Assembly (NCBI GenBank): GCA_001443525.1
Contig: LKPX01000027.1
Span: forward strand, 1 to 44,215
Direction of reading: 5' to 3'
Length of the DNA stretch: 44,215 bases
Source: Desulfobacteraceae bacterium RAAP-1
GTDB taxonomy: Bacteria; Desulfobacterota; Desulfobacteria; Desulfobacterales; Desulfatirhabdiaceae
Within the stretch, counting starts at the first letter, position 1; each line of letters begins with the position of its first letter. Below the pieces are notes generated by a model, which saw only the letters and a list, made by a program, of their open reading frames with translations, did not search any database and had not been told where the DNA came from. Positions 24,245 through 32,233 of this stretch are shown piece by piece. A program made the translations under genes and the position numbers.

Positions 24245-25107
24245 TATTTGGATACAGCACCAACGCATTTGTCAAATTTTCTCTGCCGGAATCTATTGAG
24301 CGCATCGCCAGGCTGGGATTCAAAGGGGTCGAAATCATGTGCGACCGCCCCCATCTCTATCCCCCCGACTATCAGGATAGCGATATTCAGCAGTTGCACC
24401 AGATTCTGAAACAGACCGGTTTAAAAATCACCAATCTGAACAGTTTCACCCTGTTTGCCGTGGGCGATACCTATCTGCCGTCGTGGATCGAAGCAGACCA
24501 GGCCCGCCGTGATATCCGGATTCGTCACACGCTTGAATGCCTCCATATCGCAAGCGTTCTGGGATGCACCAACATTTCGATTCCTCCGGGCGGCCCCCTG
24601 AAGGAAATGTCTGAATCCGAAGCCATCCGGCTTTTCCATCAGGGGCTGGATCAGGTTATTCCCGTGGCGGAATCCCTGAATGTCCGGCTGTTGATAGAAC
24701 CCGAACCGGCGCTGTTGATGGAGAATTCATCCCAGTTCAAGGCGTTTATCCGTGACATTCGTTCCAAAGCGGTAGGGCTGAATTTTGATATCGGCCATTT
24801 TTTCTGCGCCGGAGAAGCGCCTCATGCGGCGTTTGAAGACTTGTTTGAATGGATTGGACACGTCCATATCGAAGATATCGGCGCCAGTCGGGTGCATGCC
24901 CATCTGATTGCAGGTAAAGGCGCCATCCGCTTTACTGAAATATTCAACGTTATGGCCCGGTTGCAATATACCGGTGATATCAGCCTAGAACTCTATCCCT
25001 ATGTGGATATGCCGGAAGAAGCCGGGCGCCAGAGCTTTGCCTTTCTGGCGCCGCTGATGCAGCAGGCCGGGCTGATGAAGGATACCGATCACTCACTTGT
25101 TTTTTGA
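24241..25107 (+). CDS. Xylose-isomerase-like TIM-barrel sugar isomerase/epimerase
   Basis: A 288-residue AP-endonuclease-2/IolE-type barrel. It begins FGYSTNAF and has likely metal ligands in LLIEPEP (Glu, about 161), NFDIGHFF (Asp-His, about 182), HVHIEDIG and SLELYPYVD (Glu). Its start overlaps the ino1 stop by four bases, which implies coupled translation and probably consecutive reactions on a cyclic or sugar phosphate. The ubiE start follows its stop by 11 bases. Confidence 0.85.
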   Translation: MIFGYSTNAFVKFSLPESIERIARLGFKGVEIMCDRPHLYPPDYQDSDIQQLHQILKQTGLKITNLNSFTLFAVGDTYLPSWIEADQARRDIRIRHTLECLHIASVLGCTNISIPPGGPLKEMSESEAIRLFHQGLDQVIPVAESLNVRLLIEPEPALLMENSSQFKAFIRDIRSKAVGLNFDIGHFFCAGEAPHAAFEDLFEWIGHVHIEDIGASRVHAHLIAGKGAIRFTEIFNVMARLQYTGDISLELYPYVDMPEEAGRQSFAFLAPLMQQAGLMKDTDHSLVF

Positions 25108-25118
25108 AGGAGATTTTC

Positions 25119-25934
25119 ATGCCTTTCCCTAAAATCGTCTGGCTGAATGAACGCATGCAGCGAGCCGGACTGCTCCAGCGGCTGGCTCATGAGAAACTGG
25201 CCACGTACGGATTTTATCAGGTTCCGGAAGAAGAAAAAGTTCATTATGTCCGCAGGCATTTCAATTCGGTGGCAGACTGCTATGACCTCATGAACACCAT
25301 TCTGAGCTTTGGAATTCACTATCAGTGGAAACGCAGCGCCATACGCGCCATGAGACTGAAACCCGGAGATCGGGTGCTGGATGTGTGCGGCGGCACTGGA
25401 GATCTGGCCATTCTGGCAGCCGAACATGTAAAGGATACCGGCCAGATCGTGCTGTATGACATCAATCGGGAGATGATCCTGGCGGGGAAACATCAGCCGA
25501 GGCACGGGGATATCCGAAAAAAAATCAAATATGTTCAAGGAGATATCGAGGCCATATCCCTTCCAGATAACAGTATGGATGCGGCTATGGTTGGTTTTGG
25601 CATCCGGAATGTGACGCATATGGAAAAAGGTTTCGCCGAAATGTACCGGGTGCTTAAACCCGGCGGCGTCATGATGTGTCTGGAATTTTCCAAGCCGGTT
25701 TCCTCTGTTTTCAGATGGCTTTACGATATGTATTCGTTTTATATCATGCCCTGGCTGGGGCAGATGATCGCCGGAACCCGCTCGGCCTATATTCACCTTC
25801 CGGAAACCATCCGGCTGTTTCCCTTGCCGGATGAACTCAGTGACATGCTCAAATCCATCGGCTTTTCTCACATCACGTACCGCCGGTTGACCAACGGTAT
25901 CGCGGTAGTTCATACAGGAATCAAAGAAGTATGA
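25119..25934 (+). CDS. UbiE/MenG-type quinone C-methyltransferase
   Basis: A 271-residue SAM-dependent methyltransferase, probably methylating demethylmenaquinone to menaquinone. The class I SAM loop is VCGGTGDLAI at about 93, then DAAMVGFGIRNVTHMEKG and RVLKPGGVMMCLEFSKP follow, both typical of UbiE. The ~35 residues before the methylase fold are longer than in E. coli UbiE. ATG 25119 has AAGGAG at 25106-25111; a TTG at 25104 would place the ribosome site inside the gene. The stop codon 25932-25934 spans the junction with repeat A5. Confidence 0.88.
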   Translation: MPFPKIVWLNERMQRAGLLQRLAHEKLATYGFYQVPEEEKVHYVRRHFNSVADCYDLMNTILSFGIHYQWKRSAIRAMRLKPGDRVLDVCGGTGDLAILAAEHVKDTGQIVLYDINREMILAGKHQPRHGDIRKKIKYVQGDIEAISLPDNSMDAAMVGFGIRNVTHMEKGFAEMYRVLKPGGVMMCLEFSKPVSSVFRWLYDMYSFYIMPWLGQMIAGTRSAYIHLPETIRLFPLPDELSDMLKSIGFSHITYRRLTNGIAVVHTGIKEV

Positions 25935-26047
25935 CGACTTCGTAAAAAGTCCGCATGCCGCGTTGTGCTGCATCCTTTCATAGTACGCTTCCTTCCTTGC
26001 GGATTTGCGCACCTTGCCTGCGAACATTTTACGAAGCCGTCAAGTAT
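25927..26047 (+). repeat. Family A dispersed repeat, copy A5 (short form) with target duplication
   Basis: The copy spans 25933-26041 (109 bp), from gacgacttcgtaaaaagtcc to ttttacgaagccgtc, lacking the extra 30-40 bases of the long form. aagtat flanks it on both sides (25927-25932 and 26042-26047). It overlaps the ubiE stop codon by two bases. The internal core is shortened between the two hairpin arms. Confidence 0.9.
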
Positions 26048-26083
26048 GAAAAAAGGAGGAATCTCTACCGGGTTCCTGCTGTT

Positions 26084-26100
26084 GAAGGAGTTGTATTTTG
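26084..26100 (+). promoter_or_regulatory. Ribosome-binding site that fixes the TTG start of map
   Basis: GAAGGAG at 26084-26090 is seven bases before TTG 26098, which starts a frame running directly into the SEC-C zinc motif. Confidence 0.75.
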
Positions 26101-26979
26101 AAAACCAAGTCTGACAAAATAGGGCGCAACAGCCTCTGCCCCTGCGGCAGCGGCCTGAAATATAAAAAATGCTGCGCATCCAAGGGGGTATCATCACTCC
26201 CTGTTCTTAAAAGTGAATACAGCCGGAAATATAAAATCAGGTTCAAATCCCCGGAAGATGTCGAAGGTATCCGCAAAGCCGGACGTATTGCTCTGGATGC
26301 GCTGGATTTGGCGGAATCCATGATTCGGCCGGGTATTTCCACCAATGACATCGATGCGGCGCTTCATGAATTCACCATAAAAAATAAAGCCATTCCGGCG
26401 CCGCTGCATTACAGGGGATATCCCAAAAGCGTCTGCATTTCGGTGAATGAAGTGATCTGCCATGGCATCCCCGATGAACGCATCCTTAAAGACGGCGATA
26501 TCGTCAATGTGGATGTCACCCCCATTTTAAACGGCTATTACGCCGATGCCAATAAAACGTTTTTTTCAGGAACGCCGGGGCCGGATGCCGTTAAAATCGT
26601 CAGCGTGACGCTCGAATGCCTGCGTGAGGGAATTCGTATGGTCAAACCTGGCAACACCACCGGCGATATCGGATGGGCTATCCAGCAATATGCAGAAGGG
26701 CAGGGATGTTCGGTTGTCCGGGAATTTGTCGGACATGGGGTGGGATTTGAATTTCATGAACCCCCCCAGATACTTCATTATGGACGTCGGGGCGATGGGT
26801 TTCTGCTGCTGCCCGGTATGGTGTTCACCATCGAGCCCATGATCAATCTGGGCGCCCGCTTTTTACATGTTCTGGATGATAAATGGACGGCGGTCACCAA
26901 CGACGGCAGTCTTTCTGCACAGTTTGAACAGACGCTGCTTGTCACCGAAGACGGCTGTGAAAGTCTGACGCCATTTTGA
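26098..26979 (+). CDS. map: Methionine aminopeptidase with N-terminal SEC-C zinc motif
   Basis: It removes the initiator methionine from new proteins at the ribosome exit. Residues 14-26 (CPCGSGLKYKKCC) form a SEC-C zinc motif also found in SecA tails and in some MetAPs, where it may help ribosome docking. The peptidase part follows: a metal-ligand Asp pair in NVDVTPILNGYYADAN, His in GHGVGFEFHEPP, Glu in FTIEPMI and Glu in QFEQTLLVT. The product is 293 residues from a TTG start. It stands alone between repeat A5 and convergent genes. Confidence 0.93.
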   Translation: MKTKSDKIGRNSLCPCGSGLKYKKCCASKGVSSLPVLKSEYSRKYKIRFKSPEDVEGIRKAGRIALDALDLAESMIRPGISTNDIDAALHEFTIKNKAIPAPLHYRGYPKSVCISVNEVICHGIPDERILKDGDIVNVDVTPILNGYYADANKTFFSGTPGPDAVKIVSVTLECLREGIRMVKPGNTTGDIGWAIQQYAEGQGCSVVREFVGHGVGFEFHEPPQILHYGRRGDGFLLLPGMVFTIEPMINLGARFLHVLDDKWTAVTNDGSLSAQFEQTLLVTEDGCESLTPF

Positions 26980-26998
26980 ATCCGGAGAATGCTGTGCG

Positions 26999-27862
26999 TC
27001 AACAGGTGAAATGCTTTTGCATGGCCTGTGGAAGGAATCTGAGCAAATCGGAGATGGAAAACGCAGGCGTCGGGTTTGCATAAAGCCCCATATAGCGATT
27101 GATGCGAGAGGCTTGAATACAGGCGTCAGGGATGGATTTGCCGGAGGCCGTCAGGCCGAGCACGATGCCTGCCAGGCTGTCGCCCGTGCCGCCGACAGGC
27201 TCCATCGCTTCCACACAGGGCGTGGAAATGACGGCGACGATGTTTCCGCCGGATACGATATGATCGCTTTGTCCTTTGACCAGCAGGTGTCTGGCAGTGT
27301 TGCCGCAGGCGGCCGCTTTCCGGATTAAATCCGGTACCCGATTTTCTTCATGAAGCAGAAAACCCCGCGTATAAAACGGATGGGGTGCTTTTTCATCCGC
27401 CAGAAACGCCAGTTCGCCGGCATCCGGTGTGAAGAGATCGTAGGCCGCGGCATAGCCGCTCATTTTGGCCACATACATATATCCGGCATCCGCCAGAAGG
27501 AGCGGTCTTTCCGGCAGTTCGTCAATGGCGATCAGGATGCGGTTATGCCAGTCCACATCGGGCTGGAGATAATGAAACAGAATGCCGGAATAGTTGGTAT
27601 GCGCCAGCCCGGATTCTGTCAGGTAACGATAAATCCGCCGGCTGCCGTCGCCGTCTCCGATATCGCCGCACAGCAGAACATCCGGAGGGGTGATGTTGAG
27701 TTCCAGACAGGTCAGACAGGCGGCGGCAGCCAGAGCCGGTGTTCCTCGGGCGACCGCTACGTCGTGGCCATCCACCGATAGCGTTCCGTTACAGATGCGC
27801 GCCGGGTGATGCACCAGTGGAAAATCACGGCGCGGGACGGTGCCGACAATCAGCCAGGACAT
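26999..27862 (-). CDS. Ribokinase/NAD(P)HX-dehydratase-fold kinase
   Basis: A 287-residue protein. The phosphotransfer signature EPVGGTGDSLAGIVLGL at about 230 has the GTGDxLAG form seen in NnrD/ThiD-like kinases, with PDAGELAFL earlier as the substrate-side motif. No typical YjeF N-domain is fused. The true substrate is unclear. It overlaps the upstream DUF3343 gene by 13 bases, so the two are translated together. A link to selenium or sulfur handling is inferred from that partner only. Confidence 0.7.
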   Translation of the reverse strand: MSWLIVGTVPRRDFPLVHHPARICNGTLSVDGHDVAVARGTPALAAAACLTCLELNITPPDVLLCGDIGDGDGSRRIYRYLTESGLAHTNYSGILFHYLQPDVDWHNRILIAIDELPERPLLLADAGYMYVAKMSGYAAAYDLFTPDAGELAFLADEKAPHPFYTRGFLLHEENRVPDLIRKAAACGNTARHLLVKGQSDHIVSGGNIVAVISTPCVEAMEPVGGTGDSLAGIVLGLTASGKSIPDACIQASRINRYMGLYANPTPAFSISDLLRFLPQAMQKHFTC

Positions 27863-28425
27863 TGGCGCTCCATTTCCTCATAGGCCAGATGCAGGGCGTA
27901 TCCACACAGGGTTTTCCCCAGGGATCGGGGACATGGCGCGCTGCTCAGCGTCTGGCCGATCAGTTGTTCCGCCAGCCATGGAACATCCGGGCATCCGCCG
28001 CCGGAAATGTTGACAATACATCTGTCGGGCTTATGAACCGTCAGCTTCATGTTAGCAGCCCGAACCATCAGATAATCCCCCATATGCCGGATCTGAAACA
28101 GGGATACCGGCTCCAGAAGCACATCCTGAACCGGAACGATCTGTATCGGCTGAATTCCGGATGCGTCGAGGAGACGCTGAATTTCAAGTTCTGAAATCAG
28201 TGAAAATTCGATGACCAGATCACATCCGGTGCGCACATCCGGCGGGGGACCCATGACCCGGATATCCATCCCCGCATTTTTCAGGCAGGATTCCGCAGCA
28301 ATGACATCGCCCGTATGATCAAAAACCAGTATGCCTCTGGCGGAAACACCCGTGAGGCTGGCTTTGGATGAGCGGTTGGCGCTGCGATGTTTGAAAAATT
28401 GCATCACAGATACTAAAGCGTTCAT
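27850..28425 (-). CDS. DUF3343-type protein (putative Se/S carrier-like domain) with C-terminal extension
   Basis: A 191-residue protein. Residues about 30-95 (RGILVFDHTGDVIAAESCLK, then GMDIRVMGPPPD, then GCDLVIEFS) follow the DUF3343 pattern, small proteins proposed to carry Se or S. The C-terminal half adds CIVNISGGGCPDVPWLAEQL and CPRSLGKTLCGYAL, with cysteines that might hold a sulfur atom or metal. It is the first gene of a two-gene minus-strand unit with the kinase. The ATG 28425 lacks a clear Shine-Dalgarno; ATG 28404 is an alternative. Confidence 0.7.
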   Translation of the reverse strand: MNALVSVMQFFKHRSANRSSKASLTGVSARGILVFDHTGDVIAAESCLKNAGMDIRVMGPPPDVRTGCDLVIEFSLISELEIQRLLDASGIQPIQIVPVQDVLLEPVSLFQIRHMGDYLMVRAANMKLTVHKPDRCIVNISGGGCPDVPWLAEQLIGQTLSSAPCPRSLGKTLCGYALHLAYEEMERQCPG

Positions 28426-28509
28426 ATTTTGAAGTCCGGTTGAAGCATGATGCCTTTGTATTCAAAAATATCCATAGCTGTTCATGCTCATGATCATTGC
28501 AAAAACAGG

Positions 28510-28549
28510 GATGATTCAGTATTATCTTACTTGTAAGAATGATCCAGTA
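28510..28549. promoter_or_regulatory. Candidate operator of the AbrB/PIN pair
   Basis: ATGATtCAGTAT (28510-28521) and ATGATcCAGTAT (28538-28549) are direct repeats 28 bases apart. Between them is the palindrome CTTAC-TT-GTAAG (28525-28536). The site ends 14 bases before the antitoxin ATG, the expected place for autoregulation. Confidence 0.5.
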
Positions 28550-28563
28550 TCAAGGAGTCTGAT

Positions 28564-28827
28564 ATGCAAAATTTATCTACGACAAAAATGTCTTCAAGAG
28601 GTCAGATTGTCATCCCCGAGGAAGTCCGCACACGGCTTAATCTGCATACAGGAATGCAGTTTGTCGTTATTGGCGAGAACGATGTGGTTATTCTCAAAGC
28701 AATAACGCCCTCATCCATAACCGGGTTTGACGCGATTATTGAAAAAGCGCGATGCCAGGCAAAATCTGCAGGGCTCAAAAAACGCGATATCAATGAAGCT
28801 ATCGAACGGGTACGGAATCGGGGATGA
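28564..28827 (+). CDS. AbrB/SpoVT-type antitoxin
   Basis: An 87-residue protein. MSSRGQIVIPEEVRTRLNLHTG at 9-30 is the swapped-hairpin AbrB DNA-binding fold; the rest (about 50-87) is the toxin-neutralising tail. AAGGAG precedes the ATG. It overlaps the PIN toxin by ATGA (28824-28827). It is likely to repress its own promoter through the upstream repeats. Confidence 0.9.
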   Translation: MQNLSTTKMSSRGQIVIPEEVRTRLNLHTGMQFVVIGENDVVILKAITPSSITGFDAIIEKARCQAKSAGLKKRDINEAIERVRNRG

Positions 28828-29237
28828 AAGTCGTACTTGATACAAACGTCTTTGTCTCCGGGATTTTTTTTGCCGGGCCGCCGTATCGTATTCTCGAAGC
28901 ATGGCGTGACGGTAAAGTGCAACTGATAATCTCTCAGGAAATTGCCGATGAATACCGAAGGGTTGTCATTGAGCTTTCCAAACAGTACTCAATAATAGAT
29001 GCTGTACCGATACTGGAATATGTAACCCAAAATATGGAATTAATTAACGCCCCTGTTTTGTCGGAATCCGTCTGCACACACCCGGATGATGATAAATTTA
29101 TAGCCTGTGCGATAGCGGCCGATTGCGATATCATCGTAAGCGGTGACAAGCATTTACTAAAGGTATCCGGTTACTGCGGAGTACAGGTGCTAAAGCCCAG
29201 GGTGTTTGTTGATAAATTTTTACCGCTTGTTCTATGA
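28824..29237 (+). CDS. PIN-domain ribonuclease toxin
   Basis: A 137-residue PIN protein of the COG1569 type. Acidic metal ligands are seen in VVLDTNVFVSG (Asp6), in the Glu of EIADEYRRV at about 40, and in HPDDDKFIACA and DCDIIVSGDKHLL near the end, so the active site seems complete. It probably cuts RNA when the AbrB partner is degraded. The pair lies on the plus strand between two minus-strand Se/S units, which suggests insertion. Confidence 0.9.
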   Translation: MKVVLDTNVFVSGIFFAGPPYRILEAWRDGKVQLIISQEIADEYRRVVIELSKQYSIIDAVPILEYVTQNMELINAPVLSESVCTHPDDDKFIACAIAADCDIIVSGDKHLLKVSGYCGVQVLKPRVFVDKFLPLVL

Positions 29238-29261
29238 TGAATTCAGCCGGAACTGTTTTGA

Positions 29262-29281
29262 AACACGAAGCATAACGTGTT
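29262..29281. terminator. Weak hairpin between convergent PIN and tusA genes
   Basis: AACACG (29262-29267) pairs with CGTGTT (29276-29281) around an eight-base loop, followed by CTTTATG. It may end transcription from either side, with low confidence. Confidence 0.35.
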
Positions 29282-29283
29282 CT

Positions 29284-29508
29284 TTATGCAAATCCCTTGT
29301 GAATCATCACGCGGTATTCGCCGTCGTTCTGTTCAACGTTTGCAATGAGCCAGCCTTTGCCGGTTGCGGCGCGGGATACATTTTCAAAGCTGGTGCTGCT
29401 GTCAACACGTATGCAGATATCATCGTTTCCCGCGGACTGTATGGCCTGAAGGGTCATCAGCACGGGTTGCGGGCAGGAAAGCCCTCTTGCGTCAACTTCA
29501 TATGACAT
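29284..29508 (-). CDS. tusA: TusA/SirA-family sulfur (or selenium) carrier
   Basis: A 74-residue protein with the hallmark VDARGLSCPQPVLMT; Cys12 of the CPxP motif carries the persulfide or selenide. Length and fold fit single-domain TusA, without the DsrE half seen in YedF. AGGAGG precedes the ATG. It lies 15 bases after yedE, so it probably receives the S or Se brought in by YedE. Confidence 0.92.
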   Translation of the reverse strand: MSYEVDARGLSCPQPVLMTLQAIQSAGNDDICIRVDSSTSFENVSRAATGKGWLIANVEQNDGEYRVMIHKGFA

Positions 29509-29523
29509 GACAGATTCCTCCTT

Positions 29524-30609
29524 TTAGCTGCGTTTTAAATGGCCGAACCCAATGGACAGGGATATCAGCAATCCGATAAAAACAGCCGCCATACCGTGAG
29601 GGCCGATGCCGTCTGGCGAACTGGCAAGTCCGAAATTATGGGAAATGGCGGCGCCTGTGATCATACCTAAAGCAAACAACCCGGCATCACTGTCGCCTTC
29701 ACCGGACAGGAAAAGCTGCCGCCCAGGGCAGCCGCCTGCCAGAGCGAACGCCAGTCCGGCCACGACCATGCCAGCGAAATTCCATAATTCCTGGGTATGG
29801 GCTACGGGTTGACCAATGAATCCGGGTTTGAAAGAGCCCAGCAGCAGGTTCATGATCAGCGCGGCGGCAAGCAGTGCGATCAGTCCGGAAAACAGGTGCA
29901 TCTGGCGGAAGAGAATAACATCCCGCAGCGCGCCCATCGTGCAGAAGCGGCTGCGCTGCGCCAGAAACCCAACGATCAGGCTGATGATCAGCGATATGTA
30001 CAGCGGCGCATGGGCGGCTCCGGGGCCCTTCAGGCTGTACCACAGAACTCCGGACTGGGCCTGACCTTCTACGGGTTGAAAGATCAGCCGGAGCGCCAGA
30101 AGACCGATCATGACCAGCGGCAGGATCCATCCGGATGCCGCGTGCTGTTCGGAGGTTTTGCCCAGCGTGTATCCATTTTTAAAAAAGAGGGTACCGATCC
30201 ATATGCCGACCAGCAGCCCCAGAAATCCAAAAATGGCGTTCCCGTCGCCGCCGGCCAACCGCAGCATGACACGCCAGGGGCACCCTAAAAACACCAGTGC
30301 GCCGATCATGGCGACAACGCCCAGAACATAGCGGACTAATGGCGACGATCCGCCGCGTGGCCTGAACTCTTTAAAAAGGAGCGCGGCCAGAAACGCGCCC
30401 AGCACAAAGCCCATAATTTCCGGACGCAGATACTGTACCACTGCGGCGCGGTGAAGGCCCAGCCCGCCGGCGATATCCCGTTCGAAACAGGCCACGCAGA
30501 TGCCCATATTGGGTGGATTGCCCCAGTGTTGCAGTAAAACCGCCAGAACGCCGATAACGCCTCCTACGGTTGCCACGCCCGCTGTCGAAGAAAACCAGTT
30601 GTGTTTCAT
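29524..30609 (-). CDS. yedE: YedE/YeeE-type transporter, putative selenium-associated form
   Basis: A membrane protein of about 361 residues. The start MKHNWF at 30609 is preceded by AAGGA; the open frame extends upstream only through repeat DNA. The YeeE/YedE repeats are visible as GICVACFERDIAGGL and FLGCPWRVMLRLAGGDGN in the first half, and RSRFCTMGALRDVILF and ALAGGCPGRQLFLSGEGD in the second, each with the cysteine thought to pass thiosulfate or a selenium compound. Eight or more membrane segments are apparent. The pairing with TusA matches selenium-metabolism loci. Confidence 0.88.
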   Translation of the reverse strand: MKHNWFSSTAGVATVGGVIGVLAVLLQHWGNPPNMGICVACFERDIAGGLGLHRAAVVQYLRPEIMGFVLGAFLAALLFKEFRPRGGSSPLVRYVLGVVAMIGALVFLGCPWRVMLRLAGGDGNAIFGFLGLLVGIWIGTLFFKNGYTLGKTSEQHAASGWILPLVMIGLLALRLIFQPVEGQAQSGVLWYSLKGPGAAHAPLYISLIISLIVGFLAQRSRFCTMGALRDVILFRQMHLFSGLIALLAAALIMNLLLGSFKPGFIGQPVAHTQELWNFAGMVVAGLAFALAGGCPGRQLFLSGEGDSDAGLFALGMITGAAISHNFGLASSPDGIGPHGMAAVFIGLLISLSIGFGHLKRS

Positions 30610-30758
30610 CTTGCCTGTCCTTGTTGCCGGTTGATTCTGTACAATTGAGTGATGCGTTATTCCGGAGATGTCGAAGTCTCCAGATGCCATCTCCTTGAGC
30701 GCTTTATTAAAATATATGGAATATGTCAAATTCATAAAAGTTATATCTTGATATGCTT

Positions 30759-30893
30759 GATGCCTTTGTAAAAAGTCAGAATTTCTGACGACTTCGTAAA
30801 AAGTTCGCAGGCAAGGCGTGCGAATCCGCAAGGAATGAAGCGTACTTGTCGTACGCTGCAATGACGAAGGATGCGGCACAACGCAGCATACGG
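30759..30893 (-). repeat. Family A dispersed repeat, copy A6 (long form, one end lost)
   Basis: From gatgcctttgtaaaaagtca through the nested end gacgacttcgtaaaaagtt, the core with the GCGTAC/GTACGC hairpin, to cgcagcatacggc. The distal inverted end is missing, so no target duplication can be read. Confidence 0.85.
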
Positions 30894-30990
30894 CTGCCCT
30901 CAACCGCTGAAATTTCTTGACAGAAGACCATAATCTGCATAACCATTGAAATCCAATGCCATATCCTGTTCTCTGGGTGGATGAAACGCT

Positions 30991-31009
30991 GACGGCTTCG
31001 TAAAAAGTC
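30991..31009 (+). repeat. Solo left end of family A
   Basis: gacggcttcgtaaaaagtc matches the family A terminal repeat; no core follows. Confidence 0.7.
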
Positions 31010-31063
31010 CCATGGCCGGAGAATATATGCGCCGGACCTGTTGGGTGTGATAGGAGGTGACAG

Positions 31064-32230
31064 ATGACCATGAAACGGTATGCCGGATTTGACTTTAGCG
31101 TTATATCGAATGCGAGGCTGCGTCAGGCAGCGCTTTGCTGGGTGCTGGCTGTACTGATAGTGCTGGTGGCAGGATGCAGCAAAGAAAAATCGCCGCTGAA
31201 AATAGGATTCGCCGGAGGTCTGACCGGACGATATTCCGATCTGGGAACTTCCGGCAGAAATGGCGCGACATTGGCGGTGGAGGAAATCAATGCGGCGGGC
31301 GGCATTCACGGCCGTCCTGTGGAGCTGATTGTCCGGGACGACCAGCAGGATCCGGAAATGGCTGTTCAGGTGGATAATGATCTGATTCAGAAAGGCGTTG
31401 TGGCCATCATCGGGCATATGACCAGCGATATGGCCATGGCTGCCGTACCGTTGATGAACCGGAAAGGGGTTTTAATGATCAGCCCTACGGTAAGTACTAC
31501 CTTTCTGAGCGGCAAAGACGATGATTTTATCCGCGTGACGCCGGCTTTGTCCGAAGAGCCCAAAAAACTGGCCGATTATGCCCGTAAGGGGTTGGGGGTA
31601 AGCCGGATGGCGATCATTTGCGATAAAGCAAATCGCGCCTATACTGAAGACTATGCCGATGCTTTCAAATCGTGTTTTGGAAATATGGGGGGTCATGTAA
31701 CCGCGACCATTACCTTCACACATGGCGCCGATACGCATTTCGATATCCTGGCGCATGAAGTGTCGGCATCCGGCTGTGAAGGTGTTCTGATCGCAGCCGG
31801 AGCTCTGGATGCCGGTATGATCTGCCAGCAACTGCACCGTGAAAACGCAAACCTTCACATTTTTTGCAGTGGATGGGCCATGACGCAGGATTTTATTCAA
31901 AGCGCCGGACGTGCGGCTGATGGCGTCATGTTCGCACAGTTTTATGATCAGAATTCCCGTAAAGATACTTTCATGCAGTTTAAAAAGCGTTTTGAGGCCA
32001 GATTCGGTGCGAATCCCGATTTTGCAGCTGTTGCTGCATACGACGCCGCTCAAGTGCTTTTTGCCGCCTTGTCACAGAGCCCGGATCCCCAAATACTGAA
32101 AGCGACGATCCTCAAACAGAAACGCTTTCATGGCGTTGAGGGCGATTTTGAAATCGATGCTTTTGGAGATCCCATACGCCGGTTTTTTCTGATCACCGTT
32201 GCCAATGGCGGATTCAAAACTCTGGAGTAA
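31064..32230 (+). CDS. Periplasmic binding lipoprotein of the branched-chain amino acid (LivJ) type
   Basis: A 388-residue type I periplasmic binding protein. A signal peptide with lipobox LVAGC (Cys38) anchors it to the membrane. IGFAGGLTGRYSDLGTSGRNG and AVEEINAAGGIHGRPVELIVRDD are family features; AIIGHMTSDMAMAAVP and LMISPTVSTTFLS line the ligand cleft. It is followed after three bases by a hybrid histidine kinase and no ABC permease or ATPase is nearby, so it may deliver a ligand signal to the kinase rather than feed a transporter. AGGAGG precedes the ATG. Confidence 0.88.
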   Translation: MTMKRYAGFDFSVISNARLRQAALCWVLAVLIVLVAGCSKEKSPLKIGFAGGLTGRYSDLGTSGRNGATLAVEEINAAGGIHGRPVELIVRDDQQDPEMAVQVDNDLIQKGVVAIIGHMTSDMAMAAVPLMNRKGVLMISPTVSTTFLSGKDDDFIRVTPALSEEPKKLADYARKGLGVSRMAIICDKANRAYTEDYADAFKSCFGNMGGHVTATITFTHGADTHFDILAHEVSASGCEGVLIAAGALDAGMICQQLHRENANLHIFCSGWAMTQDFIQSAGRAADGVMFAQFYDQNSRKDTFMQFKKRFEARFGANPDFAAVAAYDAAQVLFAALSQSPDPQILKATILKQKRFHGVEGDFEIDAFGDPIRRFFLITVANGGFKTLE

Positions 32231-32233
32231 CCT

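Larger units (their letters stand above)
30610..31063. other. Divergent intergenic region with two family A fragments
   Basis: The 454 bases between yedE and the binding-protein gene hold repeat A6 (30759-30893) and a solo end at 30991-31009. No gene is supported. AGGAGG at 31051-31056 belongs to the next gene. Promoters for both neighbours must lie here but no clear -35/-10 pair stands out. Confidence 0.6.

Noticed and set aside
30610-31071. N-terminal extension of YedE to 515 residues
   Set aside because: The extra 154 residues read through repeat A6 and intergenic DNA; the start at 30609 has a ribosome site and gives the normal family length.
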